Counted from the first letter of the stretch, positions 15,329-24,606 are shown. The stretch: 39,033 bases of DNA from Polynucleobacter sp. MWH-Jannik1A5 (GCF_018881795.1 NZ_JACVPQ010000001.1:1811022-1850054); one strand, 5' to 3'. The notes: a model not told the origin generated them from the letters alone. Program-made: numbers and translations.

Positions 15329-16123
15329 ATGTTCAATAAACGTCAATTATTATCAATCAGCCTTCTCGGAGCAGTCCTTCTGACCGGTAACGCTAACGCA
15401 CAAAATGCAGTCATCGTGAATGGCAAATCAATCCCAAAAGCGCAGCTAGATAAGCTGGTTCAACGCTCAGGACAGCCAGACAATCCTCAAGTACGCGACC
15501 AGGCTCGGGAGATGCTTGTAACTCGTGAACTAATTTTGCAAGAAGCAGATAAACGTGGCGTCCTGCAAAAAGAAATCGTTCGTGAACAGCTTGAGCAGGC
15601 ACGCATGGGCGTATTGGTATCCGCAGTATTTGAAGACTTTATCGAAAAGGAAGGCGTGGCTGATGCCGAGCTCAAAGCTGCTTACGATTCAGTCAAGGCG
15701 CAATACACTGGCAAGGAATATCACGTAGAGCACATCCTTGTTGAAAAAGAATCAGATGCAAAAGCAATCATTGCACAACTAAAAGCTGGCGCAAATTTTG
15801 AAGATATCGCCAAGGCAAAGTCATTGGATCCCGGCTCTGCCAAGAATGGTGGTGATCTGGGCTGGGTAAGCGATAAAGCCTTGGTTCCAGAATTTTCTAA
15901 AGCAATGGTTCAGCTAAAGAATGGCCAAATTACAGATAAGCCCGTTAAATCTCAATTTGGATGGCACATTATCAAGATGATTGATTCACGTGATGTAAAA
16001 GCACCAAGTATGGAAGAATTAAAGGATCAATTAAAGCAAATGATCATGTCAGATAAGAACTGGCAGAAGGCTAAGTTCGCGGAGTTGATGCAAAAATTGC
16101 GTACTAAAGCAAAGATTCAATAA
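15329..16123 (+). CDS. Periplasmic parvulin-type peptidyl-prolyl isomerase
   Basis: A 264-residue exported foldase. A signal peptide covers residues 1-24 (ending ANA-Q), followed by a SurA-N-like helical region and a PpiC/rotamase domain at about 130-228. The domain shows the typical VEHILV strand, SLDPGSAKNGGDLGWVSDK, and SQFGWHIIKMID. It helps outer-membrane and periplasmic proteins fold by isomerising prolyl bonds. It lies after yciB-bolA, as in many Burkholderiales, and converges on the MFS gene with a 15-base gap and no strong terminator. Confidence 0.9.
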   Translation: MFNKRQLLSISLLGAVLLTGNANAQNAVIVNGKSIPKAQLDKLVQRSGQPDNPQVRDQAREMLVTRELILQEADKRGVLQKEIVREQLEQARMGVLVSAVFEDFIEKEGVADAELKAAYDSVKAQYTGKEYHVEHILVEKESDAKAIIAQLKAGANFEDIAKAKSLDPGSAKNGGDLGWVSDKALVPEFSKAMVQLKNGQITDKPVKSQFGWHIIKMIDSRDVKAPSMEELKDQLKQMIMSDKNWQKAKFAELMQKLRTKAKIQ

Positions 16124-16138
16124 AGTAGTCTTTAAGTT

Positions 16139-17296
16139 TTATCTGGCGGGATAACGTCGCGGCCTGAGTTTCTGGATCGCCATGCCCGCCAGTCCACATG
16201 CAAATGCGGACATGACAAATACATCTCTGGGCTGAGAAGCTTCCCAAATCCAGCCAGCACACAACCCACCTAGCGTACCTCCCAAGCCATAGGAAATTGT
16301 GGCCATCAAAGCTTGACCTCTTGCTTGTAGAGGACCTGTAAACCAGCGCTGCAATAATTTGGTAGCAGCGCTATGGTGTGCAGCAAAGGTGCCAGCATGC
16401 ATGATTTGCGCCGCAATCAGGACAGATGTAATGGGTAGAAATGCAATCAAGATAAACCGAATAACACCTATCCCAAATGCAGCTTGCAAAATGACCTCTG
16501 CATCTAATCTGCTAAGCACTTTACTTTGGAAGTAAAAGAAGAGAACTTCAGCAGCAACACCGAGCGCCCAGAAAAGACCTATTTGTAGTTTGTTGTAACC
16601 CAGATCAGCAAGATAGAGAGAGTAAAAAACATACAAAGCAGCATGGGCAAAAATCATGAAGAACCCAGACAGCAAAAACCAGCGAACATCAGGATTAAAT
16701 AGCACTACCAATAACTCTCCCTTCACCATCTTGCGGCGCTCCATTTTTGGCTCGTGCAGGCAAAAAGTAATGATGGCTAAGGCGAACAAAACAACGGTAC
16801 CCACAATGGGATATAACTCAATCGACTTGCGCTGAAATAATTCTCCTGCAGCAAGGACCATAACGATAAAGCCGATAGAACCCCAAAGACGTAGCCTTCC
16901 GTAGCGCTTATCGAATGAATTGTCTTTGTATAAAGCATGGATGGTAGCGGATTCACCAAGAGGCATGAGGCTGCTTAAGATGGTGTGCAGAACAAACATC
17001 CATATGAAAAAGCCAATGTAGCCATCTAAAAAATAGATGCAAAGAAAAACGAGGGCAGCTAAACAAGCGCAAAAACGAATAATGCCAATACGATTTGATA
17101 GATAGTCTGACAGCCAACCCCAAGAAAATGGGCCGACGATTCTGGTGATCTGTAGCATGGACATTAGTGCCGCAATCTCGATGACACTAAATCCACGATC
17201 AAAAAAGAAGAGGCTCGCATAAGGCGATACAAGGCCAACATAGGCAAAATATAAAAAGAAAAAGGACCCGAAGGCCCAGCGAAGTGATGGCGTCAT
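16139..17296 (-). CDS. Major facilitator superfamily transporter (HcaT/MFS_1-like)
   Basis: A 385-residue protein with about twelve hydrophobic segments. The N-terminal SLRWAFGSFFFLYFAYVG and SPYASLFFFDRGFS resemble the LacY/HcaT-like branch of the superfamily, and WGWLSDYLSNRIGIIR matches the loop 2-3 signature; a long basic loop (EPKMERRKMVKGE) lies near the middle. Substrate cannot be read from sequence; phenylpropionate or sugar transport are family possibilities only. It starts 13 bases after aroC and is probably cotranscribed with it. Confidence 0.83.
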   Translation of the reverse strand: MTPSLRWAFGSFFFLYFAYVGLVSPYASLFFFDRGFSVIEIAALMSMLQITRIVGPFSWGWLSDYLSNRIGIIRFCACLAALVFLCIYFLDGYIGFFIWMFVLHTILSSLMPLGESATIHALYKDNSFDKRYGRLRLWGSIGFIVMVLAAGELFQRKSIELYPIVGTVVLFALAIITFCLHEPKMERRKMVKGELLVVLFNPDVRWFLLSGFFMIFAHAALYVFYSLYLADLGYNKLQIGLFWALGVAAEVLFFYFQSKVLSRLDAEVILQAAFGIGVIRFILIAFLPITSVLIAAQIMHAGTFAAHHSAATKLLQRWFTGPLQARGQALMATISYGLGGTLGGLCAGWIWEASQPRDVFVMSAFACGLAGMAIQKLRPRRYPAR

Positions 17297-17309
17297 TTAA
17301 AAAGCCAAA

Positions 17310-18425
17310 TCAATCGCGAAAAGATCCGGGCTGCGCTGCTGGAATGGATGCTGCAGATGCGGGAACATCAGCGCACTGAGCGCGATGACGCAAGGCGTGA
17401 TCCATTAATACGAGAGCCAACATTGCTTCAGCAATAGGGGTTGCACGAATACCAACACAAGGATCATGGCGACCCTTAGTTTGAACCGTAATCGGATTTC
17501 CATTTAAATCCACAGATTGCTTTGGACTCATGATGCTTGAGGTAGGTTTAATTGCGATAGAAACACGCAAATCTTGACCTGTGCTAATGCCACCAAGAGT
17601 GCCGCCAGAATTATTCGATGCAAAACCATCTGGATGCAGCTCATCACCATGCTCGCTACCACGTTGAGCAACACATTTAAAGCCGGCGCCGATTTCTACG
17701 CCTTTCACCGCGTTAATTCCCATCATGGCATGCGCAATATCCGCATCCAACTTATCAAATAAAGGCTCACCTAAACCTACGGGAACATTACGTGCGCGAA
17801 CTTCAATGCGAGCCCCGCAAGAGTCCCCTGCTTTGCGTAACGCATCCATGTAAGTTTCAAGCTGAGGAATCATTTCGGCATTTGCAGCAAAAAAAGGATT
17901 CTTTTCGATCTCTGCAGCGTCTTTAAATGGGATTTCAAGCTCCCCCAGTTGGCTCATATAACCATAGAACTCGGTGCCATATTTTTCATGCAGCCATTTT
18001 TTGGCAATTGCAGCCGCAGCCACAACTGGGGCTGTCAAGCGTGCTGAAGATCTGCCGCCACCGCGGGGGTCACGAATTCCATACTTAGATTGATATGCGT
18101 AATCTGCATGACCTGGTCTAAAGGTTTGCAAAATATCGCCGTAGTCTTGGCTACGTTGATCGGTATTGCGTATTAACAAAGCAATGGGAGTGCCTGTAGT
18201 TTTCCCTTCAAATACACCAGAAAGAATCTCTACCCTATCCTCTTCTTTGCGCTGAGTAACGTGTCTTGAGGTGCCTGGTTTGCGACGATCCAAATCCAGC
18301 TGAATATCTGCTTCAGATAGCTGCAAACCTGGAGGACAGCCATCAACTACAGCTCCGATAGCCGGACCGTGGGATTCACCAAAAGTAGTGACAGTAAAAA
18401 GGAGGCCTAAAGTATTTCCTGACAT
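17310..18425 (-). CDS. aroC: Chorismate synthase
   Basis: A 371-residue FMN-dependent enzyme that converts 5-enolpyruvylshikimate-3-phosphate to chorismate, the last step of the common aromatic pathway. Conserved segments include [20 protein letters not shown] (about 14-33), [57 protein letters not shown] and [19 protein letters not shown]. Length is typical with a short C-terminal extension. A 5-1-5 palindrome (GACAT-T-ATGTC, 18429-18439) lies just before the start; no clear ribosome binding site is seen. Confidence 0.96.
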   Translation of the reverse strand: MSGNTLGLLFTVTTFGESHGPAIGAVVDGCPPGLQLSEADIQLDLDRRKPGTSRHVTQRKEEDRVEILSGVFEGKTTGTPIALLIRNTDQRSQDYGDILQTFRPGHADYAYQSKYGIRDPRGGGRSSARLTAPVVAAAAIAKKWLHEKYGTEFYGYMSQLGELEIPFKDAAEIEKNPFFAANAEMIPQLETYMDALRKAGDSCGARIEVRARNVPVGLGEPLFDKLDADIAHAMMGINAVKGVEIGAGFKCVAQRGSEHGDELHPDGFASNNSGGTLGGISTGQDLRVSIAIKPTSSIMSPKQSVDLNGNPITVQTKGRHDPCVGIRATPIAEAMLALVLMDHALRHRAQCADVPASAASIPAAQPGSFRD

Positions 18426-18468
18426 ACCGACATTATGTCATTTGTCAGAAAATCATGGTCAGAATAGC

Positions 18469-18924
18469 CTAGGGAGCAGCTTTTTCAGTATCTTCAGGCC
18501 AGTCGCGGATATAAGCCTTGAGCATGGTGTTTTCAAAATCCTGGGCTTCCACTACGGATTTTGCAACGTCATAGAAAGAAATCACGCCCATCAACATCTT
18601 TTGATCCACTACCGGCAGATACCGAGCGTGGTCTACCAACATCATGCGTCGCACTTCATCTATCTCGGTTTCCATATTGCAGGTCAAAGGCTTCTGATTC
18701 ATTACCGAGCTAACTTGTAATCCCTCAAGCTTGCCATGATGTTTTGCCAAGGCCGCAATAACTTCTCGGAAAGTCAGAATTCCAACCAGCTTGTCGTATT
18801 CCATCACCACTAAGGAGCCAATATCGTGTTCGCTCATAACCAGAACCGCAGTTTGCAGAGCTGTATCTGGAGCTACCGTAAAAAGGGTGCTTCCCTTAAC
18901 GCGCAATATGTCACGAACTTTCAT
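18469..18924 (-). CDS. Paired CBS-domain protein
   Basis: A 151-residue cytoplasmic protein made of two CBS domains (about 10-65 and 77-135). Each has the typical ending: HDIGSLVVMEYDKLVGILTF in the first and ARYLPVVDQKMLMGVISF in the second. CBS pairs bind adenosyl ligands such as AMP, ATP or S-adenosylmethionine and act as sensors. No catalytic domain is attached, so it may regulate a partner in trans. GGAG lies 5 bases before the ATG. It is 43 bases upstream of aroC on the same strand. Confidence 0.88.
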   Translation of the reverse strand: MKVRDILRVKGSTLFTVAPDTALQTAVLVMSEHDIGSLVVMEYDKLVGILTFREVIAALAKHHGKLEGLQVSSVMNQKPLTCNMETEIDEVRRMMLVDHARYLPVVDQKMLMGVISFYDVAKSVVEAQDFENTMLKAYIRDWPEDTEKAAP

Positions 18925-19004
18925 TTGATCTCCAAAAAAACGATGCTGTTATAGGCTCAATATAGACTCAAGACCACTCTGAATCAAGGGTTAAGTAATT
19001 GCTT

Positions 19005-19853
19005 TTAGTAACGAATAACCCTAATGACGCCGCTGCGGATCTCTGGCAAATTAGCCACGAGCACCGCTCCAGTCAAGGTAATCCACCAGGTCATATAAAT
19101 CCACATCAGCCCCAAAGGGAAAATGGCAAAAGCCCCATATACCGTCTTATAGAAGGCGGTATGACTTAAGAAGATGGCAAAGCCAAATTTCATTATCTCA
19201 AAAGCCAACGCTGCTACAAAAGCGCCAGTGAAGGCATCCCGCCATAAAATTTTGGCATATGGGAGGACTTTGTAGACCACTGCATAAACTAGAACGGCCA
19301 GGAAGATGGGTACTATGGTTGCAACTAATTGAAAGCCAAAAGAAATTGCACTGATCCAACCTTCTGATGCGCTAAACAAGACGCCGCTGAGGTAGATGCC
19401 AAAGCCCAACAGTATTGGGCCCAGAATTGTTGCTGCACTATAGATTGCAATTTTTTTATGAAGAGGTCGACTAGTAGTGACTTTAAAAATTTGATTAAAG
19501 GCACTTTCTATCACAGCCAGGGTCATAATTGTTGTAATGATGAGGCCCGCTAAACCGACAAAAGTTAAGCCTTTTGCCTGAGATGAGAATTGATCCAAGT
19601 ACACAAAAACTTGTTGATTGATACCACCCGGCATATAGGTCTCTAGAAGCCAGGATTTAAAAGCATTCTTAATTTGAATAACGCTTGGCAAATAGCCAAT
19701 AAGCATGGTCGCTATGGTCACCATGGGAACCATTGATAATGTGGTGGTAAAGGCTAGGCTTGCGGCAATTTGCTTTAAATTTTGACCGCGATTGCGCTCC
19801 CAGATCTCTTTTCCAAGAGAGAGCCATAATTGGGGGTTACGAATGAAGCGCAT
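19005..19853 (-). CDS. YihY/BrkB family inner-membrane protein
   Basis: A 282-residue membrane protein (289 if the upstream in-frame TTG at 19874 is used) with about six hydrophobic segments. After a short basic N-terminus it has the family hallmark QIAASLAFTTTLSMVPM, then later ILWRDAFTGAFVAALAFE and FPLGLMWIYMTWWITLTGA. YihY proteins were once called ribonuclease BN in error; their function is unknown, though some relatives affect serum resistance or envelope traits. I chose the ATG at 19853; neither start has a good ribosome binding site. The gene is divergent from wrbA with almost no spacer. Confidence 0.85.
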   Translation of the reverse strand: MRFIRNPQLWLSLGKEIWERNRGQNLKQIAASLAFTTTLSMVPMVTIATMLIGYLPSVIQIKNAFKSWLLETYMPGGINQQVFVYLDQFSSQAKGLTFVGLAGLIITTIMTLAVIESAFNQIFKVTTSRPLHKKIAIYSAATILGPILLGFGIYLSGVLFSASEGWISAISFGFQLVATIVPIFLAVLVYAVVYKVLPYAKILWRDAFTGAFVAALAFEIMKFGFAIFLSHTAFYKTVYGAFAIFPLGLMWIYMTWWITLTGAVLVANLPEIRSGVIRVIRY

Positions 19854-19866
19854 CGCCGTATCATAA

Positions 19867-20484
<618 letters not shown>

Positions 20485-20501
20485 GGCATGCAAAGCGCAT
20501 C

Positions 20502-20885
20502 ATGATCCAAAAGATTCTCGATAAAAATCCCTATCAACTGATAGCCACTGCCGCCTTTGTTGACCTATTTATTCTTTGTGTGAGTTGGGAGTGGTTTATC
20601 TCTCCCTTAAGACCTGGCGGCTCTTGGTTGATTCTGAAGGGCATCCCCCTGTTGTTTGCTATTCCAGGCCTTTGGAAGGGCAAGGTTTATACGATGCAAT
20701 GGGCATCGATGTTGATCTTGCTCTATGTCACCGAAGGCTTAGTTCGTATTTTAGAAACAGGTGCTAACTTTTGGCTTGCTGTTCTTGAAACCGCTCTTGC
20801 TACAACTGGCTTTGTTTGCTTATTGATGTATCTAAAGCCAATCAAAAAAGAGGCTAAAGCACTGAAAAAGCGTAATGCAGAATAA
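20502..20885 (+). CDS. DUF2069 membrane protein
   Basis: A 127-residue inner-membrane protein with about four hydrophobic segments and a Lys/Arg-rich C-terminus (KPIKKEAKALKKRN). PLRPGGSWLILKGIPLLFAI and the VTEGLVR segment in the next helix match DUF2069, a small family usually found next to wrbA in Proteobacteria. Function unknown; the conserved link to wrbA suggests a role near the quinone pool. It lies 17 bases after wrbA and 2 bases before the next gene. Confidence 0.86.
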   Translation: MIQKILDKNPYQLIATAAFVDLFILCVSWEWFISPLRPGGSWLILKGIPLLFAIPGLWKGKVYTMQWASMLILLYVTEGLVRILETGANFWLAVLETALATTGFVCLLMYLKPIKKEAKALKKRNAE

Positions 20886-20887
20886 AA

Positions 20888-22303
20888 ATGCAAGCCTTCA
20901 TCGAACACCTATCTAAGATTCTTGAACAAAGATACATCCTGACTCAGGATGAAGATAAGGCGCCTTATCTCACCGATTGGCGCAAGCGCTATATAGGCAA
21001 GGCTTTAGCAGTTCTGTTGCCAAGCACTAGCGATGAAGTTGCAGCTATCGTCAAATTATGCGCACAGAACCAAGTTGCACTTGTCCCACAAGGCGGTAAC
21101 ACCGGCTTCTGTGGCGGCGCCACTCCTGACAATAGCGGGAAGCAAGTCGTCCTTAATCTTAAACGGATGAATCAAATCCGTGAGATTGATATTGCCAACC
21201 AAACAATCACGATTGAAGCGGGATGTATCTTGCAGGCGCTCCAAGAAAAAGCTCTTGAACATGGTTTTTTATTTCCACTCAGTCTTGGTGCCGAGGGGAG
21301 TTGCATGATTGGAGGCAACTTAGCAACGAATGCAGGTGGCACTAATGTGCTGCGATATGGCAATGCGCGAGACCTCTGCCTGGGGCTTGAAGTGGTAACA
21401 GCTAAGGGTGAAATTTGGAATGGCATTAAAGGCCTACGTAAAGATAACACTGGCTATGACTTGCGTGACTTATTCATTGGCTCCGAAGGTACTTTAGGCA
21501 TCATTACGGCCGCCGTAATGAAGTTGTATCCCCTGCCCGTTTCTCAGTGGACAACGTTGGTTGCATGCGAAAACATTGCCTCCACTATTGCGCTGCTAAA
21601 CCTATTCCAAAAAAGGGCAAGCTCTTTGCTGACAGGCTTTGAGATGATGACCCGTGAATCGTTAGATTTAAATGAAAAACATTTTCCGCACATGGCAAAT
21701 CCACTTCAAGGTAATTCGCCATTTACGGTCTTGATTGAATTATCAGATCACGAAAGTGAGGAGCATGTAAGACAACTCCTTGAAGCTATTTTGGAAGAAG
21801 CATTTGAGGTGAAACTCATCAGCGATGCTGTCATCGCTAGCAATCTCGCTCAAGCAAACACGTTTTGGCACATGCGCGAACACATTACGTTAGCGCAAGC
21901 TGAGGAAGGTGCTAATTTGAAGCATGACATCACTATTCCCCTTTCCTCATTGGATAGTTTTATTCAGCAGACGGACGCCTTGATGCGGGACAAGTTTCCT
22001 GGCGTCAGAATCATTAATTTTGGACATTTGGGTGATGGCAATCTTCACTACAACATCGCCCCGCCTTTGGGAGTTGATCCTAAAATCTTTAATGAAGTGA
22101 ACGAAAAACAGATCCACGAACTGGTTTATGGCCAAGTAGAACGCTGTAAGGGCTCTATTTCTGCTGAGCACGGGGTTGGCCAGCTTAAATTGGATGGTCT
22201 CAGGGCCCATAAGGGAGAAGTTGCCCACGAGCTGATGAGGGCCCTTAAAACTGCTCTAGACCCTCAAAATATCCTCAATCCACACAAAGTGGTGTCAATT
22301 TAA
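20888..22303 (+). CDS. FAD-linked D-2-hydroxyacid dehydrogenase (D-2-hydroxyglutarate dehydrogenase-like)
   Basis: A 471-residue flavoenzyme of the GlcD/D2HGDH family. The N-terminal FAD-binding domain has LVPQGGNTGFCGGATPD, LSLGAEGSCMIGGNLATNAG and KDNTGYDLRDLFIGSEGTLG. The C-terminal half has NFGHLGDGNLHYN, with the metal-binding histidines, and ISAEHGVGQLK. These fit D-2-hydroxyglutarate or D-lactate dehydrogenases feeding electrons to a quinone or electron-transfer flavoprotein. The closest recalled match is D2HGDH; a glycolate oxidase subunit is less likely because no glcE or glcF is adjacent. SerA-linked clean-up of D-2-hydroxyglutarate is a reasonable inference. Confidence 0.85.
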   Translation: MQAFIEHLSKILEQRYILTQDEDKAPYLTDWRKRYIGKALAVLLPSTSDEVAAIVKLCAQNQVALVPQGGNTGFCGGATPDNSGKQVVLNLKRMNQIREIDIANQTITIEAGCILQALQEKALEHGFLFPLSLGAEGSCMIGGNLATNAGGTNVLRYGNARDLCLGLEVVTAKGEIWNGIKGLRKDNTGYDLRDLFIGSEGTLGIITAAVMKLYPLPVSQWTTLVACENIASTIALLNLFQKRASSLLTGFEMMTRESLDLNEKHFPHMANPLQGNSPFTVLIELSDHESEEHVRQLLEAILEEAFEVKLISDAVIASNLAQANTFWHMREHITLAQAEEGANLKHDITIPLSSLDSFIQQTDALMRDKFPGVRIINFGHLGDGNLHYNIAPPLGVDPKIFNEVNEKQIHELVYGQVERCKGSISAEHGVGQLKLDGLRAHKGEVAHELMRALKTALDPQNILNPHKVVSI

Positions 22304-22379
22304 AGAAATTACCCTTTTTCTGTTAAATATTTTGTTATTCCTGTCATCTCGCCGCCTTTTCAATGCGTTGTATGGTCAT

Positions 22380-22387
22380 GGAGGTGA
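22380..22387 (+). promoter_or_regulatory. Near-perfect ribosome binding site
   Basis: GGAGGTGA, fully complementary to the 16S rRNA tail, lies 5 bases before the ATG at 22393. It shows that the small gene starts there and not at the in-frame ATG at 22363, and implies strong translation. Confidence 0.8.
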
Positions 22388-22392
22388 CAAAT

Positions 22393-22578
22393 ATGTCAAC
22401 AAGACTCAAACGTTGGGCCCGCGCAATTCAACAGATAGACTTGTCCAAAAGGACGCCTGAAGTCGCTATAGGCTATTTGGATAGCAAATACCGCGATATT
22501 GCTTGGCGTTATATCCGCATCCTAGGCTTTGAACGCACTATCAGCTTCATGGCTAGTAATAATTTTCACCCAGAGTGA
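22393..22578 (+). CDS. Orphan small basic protein, function unknown
   Basis: A 61-residue cytoplasmic protein that I do not recognise. It begins MSTRLKRWARAIQQIDLSKR, is rich in Arg, Lys and aromatic residues, and looks mostly helical, with no signal peptide and no cysteines. An in-frame ATG 30 bases earlier lies before the ribosome binding site and is not used here. The gene has the best ribosome site in the window and a strong terminator just after its stop, so it is a real and probably well-expressed gene. Arg-rich small proteins of this kind may bind nucleic acid or ribosomes, but nothing here shows that. It may be transcribed from its own promoter in the 89-base spacer. Confidence 0.72.
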   Translation: MSTRLKRWARAIQQIDLSKRTPEVAIGYLDSKYRDIAWRYIRILGFERTISFMASNNFHPE

Positions 22579-22581
22579 TTA

Positions 22582-22618
22582 AAAAAACCCTAAATAGTTG
22601 ATTTACTTAGGGTTTTTT
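22582..22618. terminator. Strong terminator after the small basic protein gene
   Basis: A perfect 12-bp stem (22582-22593 with 22607-22618, loop 13 bases) made of A6-CCCTAA and its complement, with a T run in each direction. It ends the small gene on the plus strand and can also end the hydrolase gene that comes toward it on the minus strand. Confidence 0.85.
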
Positions 22619-22643
22619 GTTTTGTCGTAGTGCTTCTAGTGCA

Positions 22644-23540
22644 TTAAGCAAAGAATTTCCTGGTTTCGGCCAGCAGCTGCTCTGGGACCTCCTCAGGAAT
22701 GTAGTGGCCACTGGGGACAGCCTCTCCAGTAACGTCAGATGCTACTTGCATCCAATCATCCAGCGGCTTAAAGCACTGATTGACTAATCCGTACTCCCCC
22801 CAAAGAACCCTCATGGGCATTGTTAATTGACTACCTGCAGCTCGATCTGCACGATCGTGCACAAGGTCAATTGAAGCTGCTGCTCGATAGTCTTCACACA
22901 TAGCATGCATGCTCTCTGAATTGCTTGCACCAGCTAAATATTCAGCCCAGTGATCTGCAGAAAAGATACCCGTTCCAGCATGGCGACCCATATGATTTTT
23001 TAACCAAAATTCTGGATTTTCCCTGATCATAGTTTCAGGAATTGGCTCCGGCTGTATTAAGAAAAACCAGTGCCAGTATCCCTTGGCAAATGCCATAGTG
23101 GTTTTCTCATACATCGCCAGCGTAGGGGAAATATCTAAAACCATTAGACGAAGCACGCTTTCTGGGTGATCCATTGCCAATCGATGAGAAACACGTCCAC
23201 CCCTATCGTGACCAAGCAAGAAAAATTGATTGAATCCTAGCGACTTCATTAAGGCATGCTGATCAGCTGCCATAGATCTTTTTGAATAAGTAGAGTGATC
23301 AGCTTTTCCATGGGGCTTAGATGAGGCACCGTACCCCCTAAGATCCGCAGCAATCACTGTAAAGTTTTTTGCTAATTCGGGAGCGACCTGACTCCAGATT
23401 GCTTTAGTTTGCGGGAAACCATGCAGTAGCAATAATGGCGGGCCACTCCCACCAATTAGATAAGCAATTTCAATTGGTCCATCATCAGACTGAACGGTTA
23501 CTTTATTTTCTGCAAATCCCGGAAAAGAAATAGACATCAT
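22644..23540 (-). CDS. Haloacid / fluoroacetate dehalogenase-like alpha/beta-hydrolase
   Basis: A 298-residue alpha/beta-hydrolase (297 if the second ATG is used; AGGTGA fits the second better). Compared with the known fluoroacetate dehalogenase from Rhodopseudomonas, all key residues are present with near-identical spacing: nucleophile Asp112 in GHDRGGR, carboxylate-binding Arg113 and Arg116, Asp136, halide-pocket His157-Trp158 in GYWHWFF and Tyr218 in CEDYRAA, and His279 in SGHYIP. Also typical are LLHGFPQTKAIW and ADLRGYGASSKP. The enzyme would cut the carbon-halogen bond of haloacetates. Family relatives include epoxide hydrolases, but the Arg pair and the HW pair favour the dehalogenase. 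It stands alone. Confidence 0.85.
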   Translation of the reverse strand: MMSISFPGFAENKVTVQSDDGPIEIAYLIGGSGPPLLLLHGFPQTKAIWSQVAPELAKNFTVIAADLRGYGASSKPHGKADHSTYSKRSMAADQHALMKSLGFNQFFLLGHDRGGRVSHRLAMDHPESVLRLMVLDISPTLAMYEKTTMAFAKGYWHWFFLIQPEPIPETMIRENPEFWLKNHMGRHAGTGIFSADHWAEYLAGASNSESMHAMCEDYRAAASIDLVHDRADRAAGSQLTMPMRVLWGEYGLVNQCFKPLDDWMQVASDVTGEAVPSGHYIPEEVPEQLLAETRKFFA

Positions 23541-23550
23541 TCACCTAATA

Positions 23551-23575
23551 AAAAAGAGCCTTCAAAGAGGCTCTT
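23551..23575 (-). terminator. Terminator of the lipoprotein/DUF3313/EF-hand group
   Basis: A 7-bp stem (23554-23560 with 23569-23575, loop 8 bases) is followed on the minus strand by a run of T. It lies just after the EF-hand gene and before the start of the dehalogenase-like gene. Confidence 0.72.
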
Positions 23576-23587
23576 ATCACTATCGAC

Positions 23588-23851
23588 TTACCTATCAGCC
23601 ATTGCTTGAATTTCAGCGACCGTTACGTAACCCTTTTTTGACGAATCAATGTAACTGAAATGGCTATAAACGCGAGGCATGCAACCTTTAGCCTCTTCGG
23701 GAGTTAACTTCCCATCTTTATTGGTATCGCACTTTGCAAAGCGTGCCGCAATTTCCTTATTGCGAGATGCTTCATCCGCCACGGCCAATGAAGATAATGT
23801 TATCAATGAACAAAAGCCAATAAAAATAGATGTCTTAAAAAGCCTCATCAT
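23588..23851 (-). CDS. Exported EF-hand protein
   Basis: An 87-residue protein with a signal peptide (residues 1-25, ending near VA-DE). One good EF-hand calcium loop is visible, DTNKDGKLTPEE, with Asp, Asn, Asp, Lys and Glu at the 1, 3, 5, 7 and 12 positions. A second, degenerate loop (DSSKKGYVTVAE) is about 26 residues later, and a single cysteine pair (KCDT and KGCMP) flanks the first. Such small proteins could buffer or sense calcium in the periplasm. The gene starts 9 bases after the DUF3313 gene and ends on a terminator, so the two form a transcription unit. Confidence 0.85.
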   Translation of the reverse strand: MMRLFKTSIFIGFCSLITLSSLAVADEASRNKEIAARFAKCDTNKDGKLTPEEAKGCMPRVYSHFSYIDSSKKGYVTVAEIQAMADR

Positions 23852-23860
23852 CAGATCGCC

Positions 23861-24544
23861 TTACTGACCCGTAGGGGTTGGATTGGCTGATGTCTCAAGC
23901 GCTGAACGAACTACCTTTTTTGCCATCGCAATAAATGAATCCACTGATCCAGAGCTTGTACGGAATGATTCACCTTGGACGGTGATTAAGCCCTCACCCA
24001 ATAATTGCTTTGTTTGACTATCAGTAATCTTGCTCTCGACTAATAGTGCTGGCGTTTTAGAATTGACGCCGCCAGCATAAGCTGCTGCATTCATGGCCAA
24101 ACCAATCGGCGTGAGATTCCAAGGTTGCAAACTATCTGCCGAACTTTCCGCCCCCGTAATACCAACGGAGATACGAGCAACACCAGGGCCAGGTTTAGTC
24201 ACAATACGAATATTACCGCGTGCATTGACTGCTTCTACCATAGAGTCTTGTAAGGCTGCTTTTGCTTTGTTGATAACTTCGAGGCTTACGTCCTTAGTGG
24301 CGTTTTGGTTCAAATAAATGGGGTCCAAAATCACTGCTGTATAGACGCCTGGGTTAACACCAGAAACGCGATATCTCCATATGCGAGTATCTTTTTCACT
24401 TGTTGCCATCGGCACCAATAGATTGTAGTCAGGCAAGAAACCGGATCTTGGCATTGACTCTGTAGCTAATTTGGGTGCATTGCTGCAAGCTACCAAAGCA
24501 ATTGCTGCGACCAAAGAGGCCAACGCTAAATTCAGTTTTTTCAT
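23861..24544 (-). CDS. DUF3313 family lipoprotein
   Basis: A 227-residue predicted lipoprotein with the lipobox LVAC (Cys20) after a hydrophobic signal segment. The mature domain matches DUF3313: SGFLPDYNLLVPM near the start, IWRYRVSGVNPGVYTAVILD, and a long helix followed by the strand VARISVGITGAES. A second strand set lies near PALLVESKITDSQTKQLLGE. Members are widespread surface or periplasmic lipoproteins of unknown function. It lies between the repeat lipoprotein gene (62 bases upstream) and the EF-hand gene (9 bases downstream). Confidence 0.86.
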   Translation of the reverse strand: MKKLNLALASLVAAIALVACSNAPKLATESMPRSGFLPDYNLLVPMATSEKDTRIWRYRVSGVNPGVYTAVILDPIYLNQNATKDVSLEVINKAKAALQDSMVEAVNARGNIRIVTKPGPGVARISVGITGAESSADSLQPWNLTPIGLAMNAAAYAGGVNSKTPALLVESKITDSQTKQLLGEGLITVQGESFRTSSGSVDSFIAMAKKVVRSALETSANPTPTGQ

Positions 24545-24606
24545 AGTAGTTCCCGGATGTTGAGTAAATGGTGACTGGCAATAAGAAACATCATACCTAT
24601 TTCAAT

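Noticed and set aside
16123..16145. Terminator between the parvulin and MFS genes
   Set aside because: Only a 5-bp AAAGA/TCTTT pairing with a long loop is present, too weak to call.
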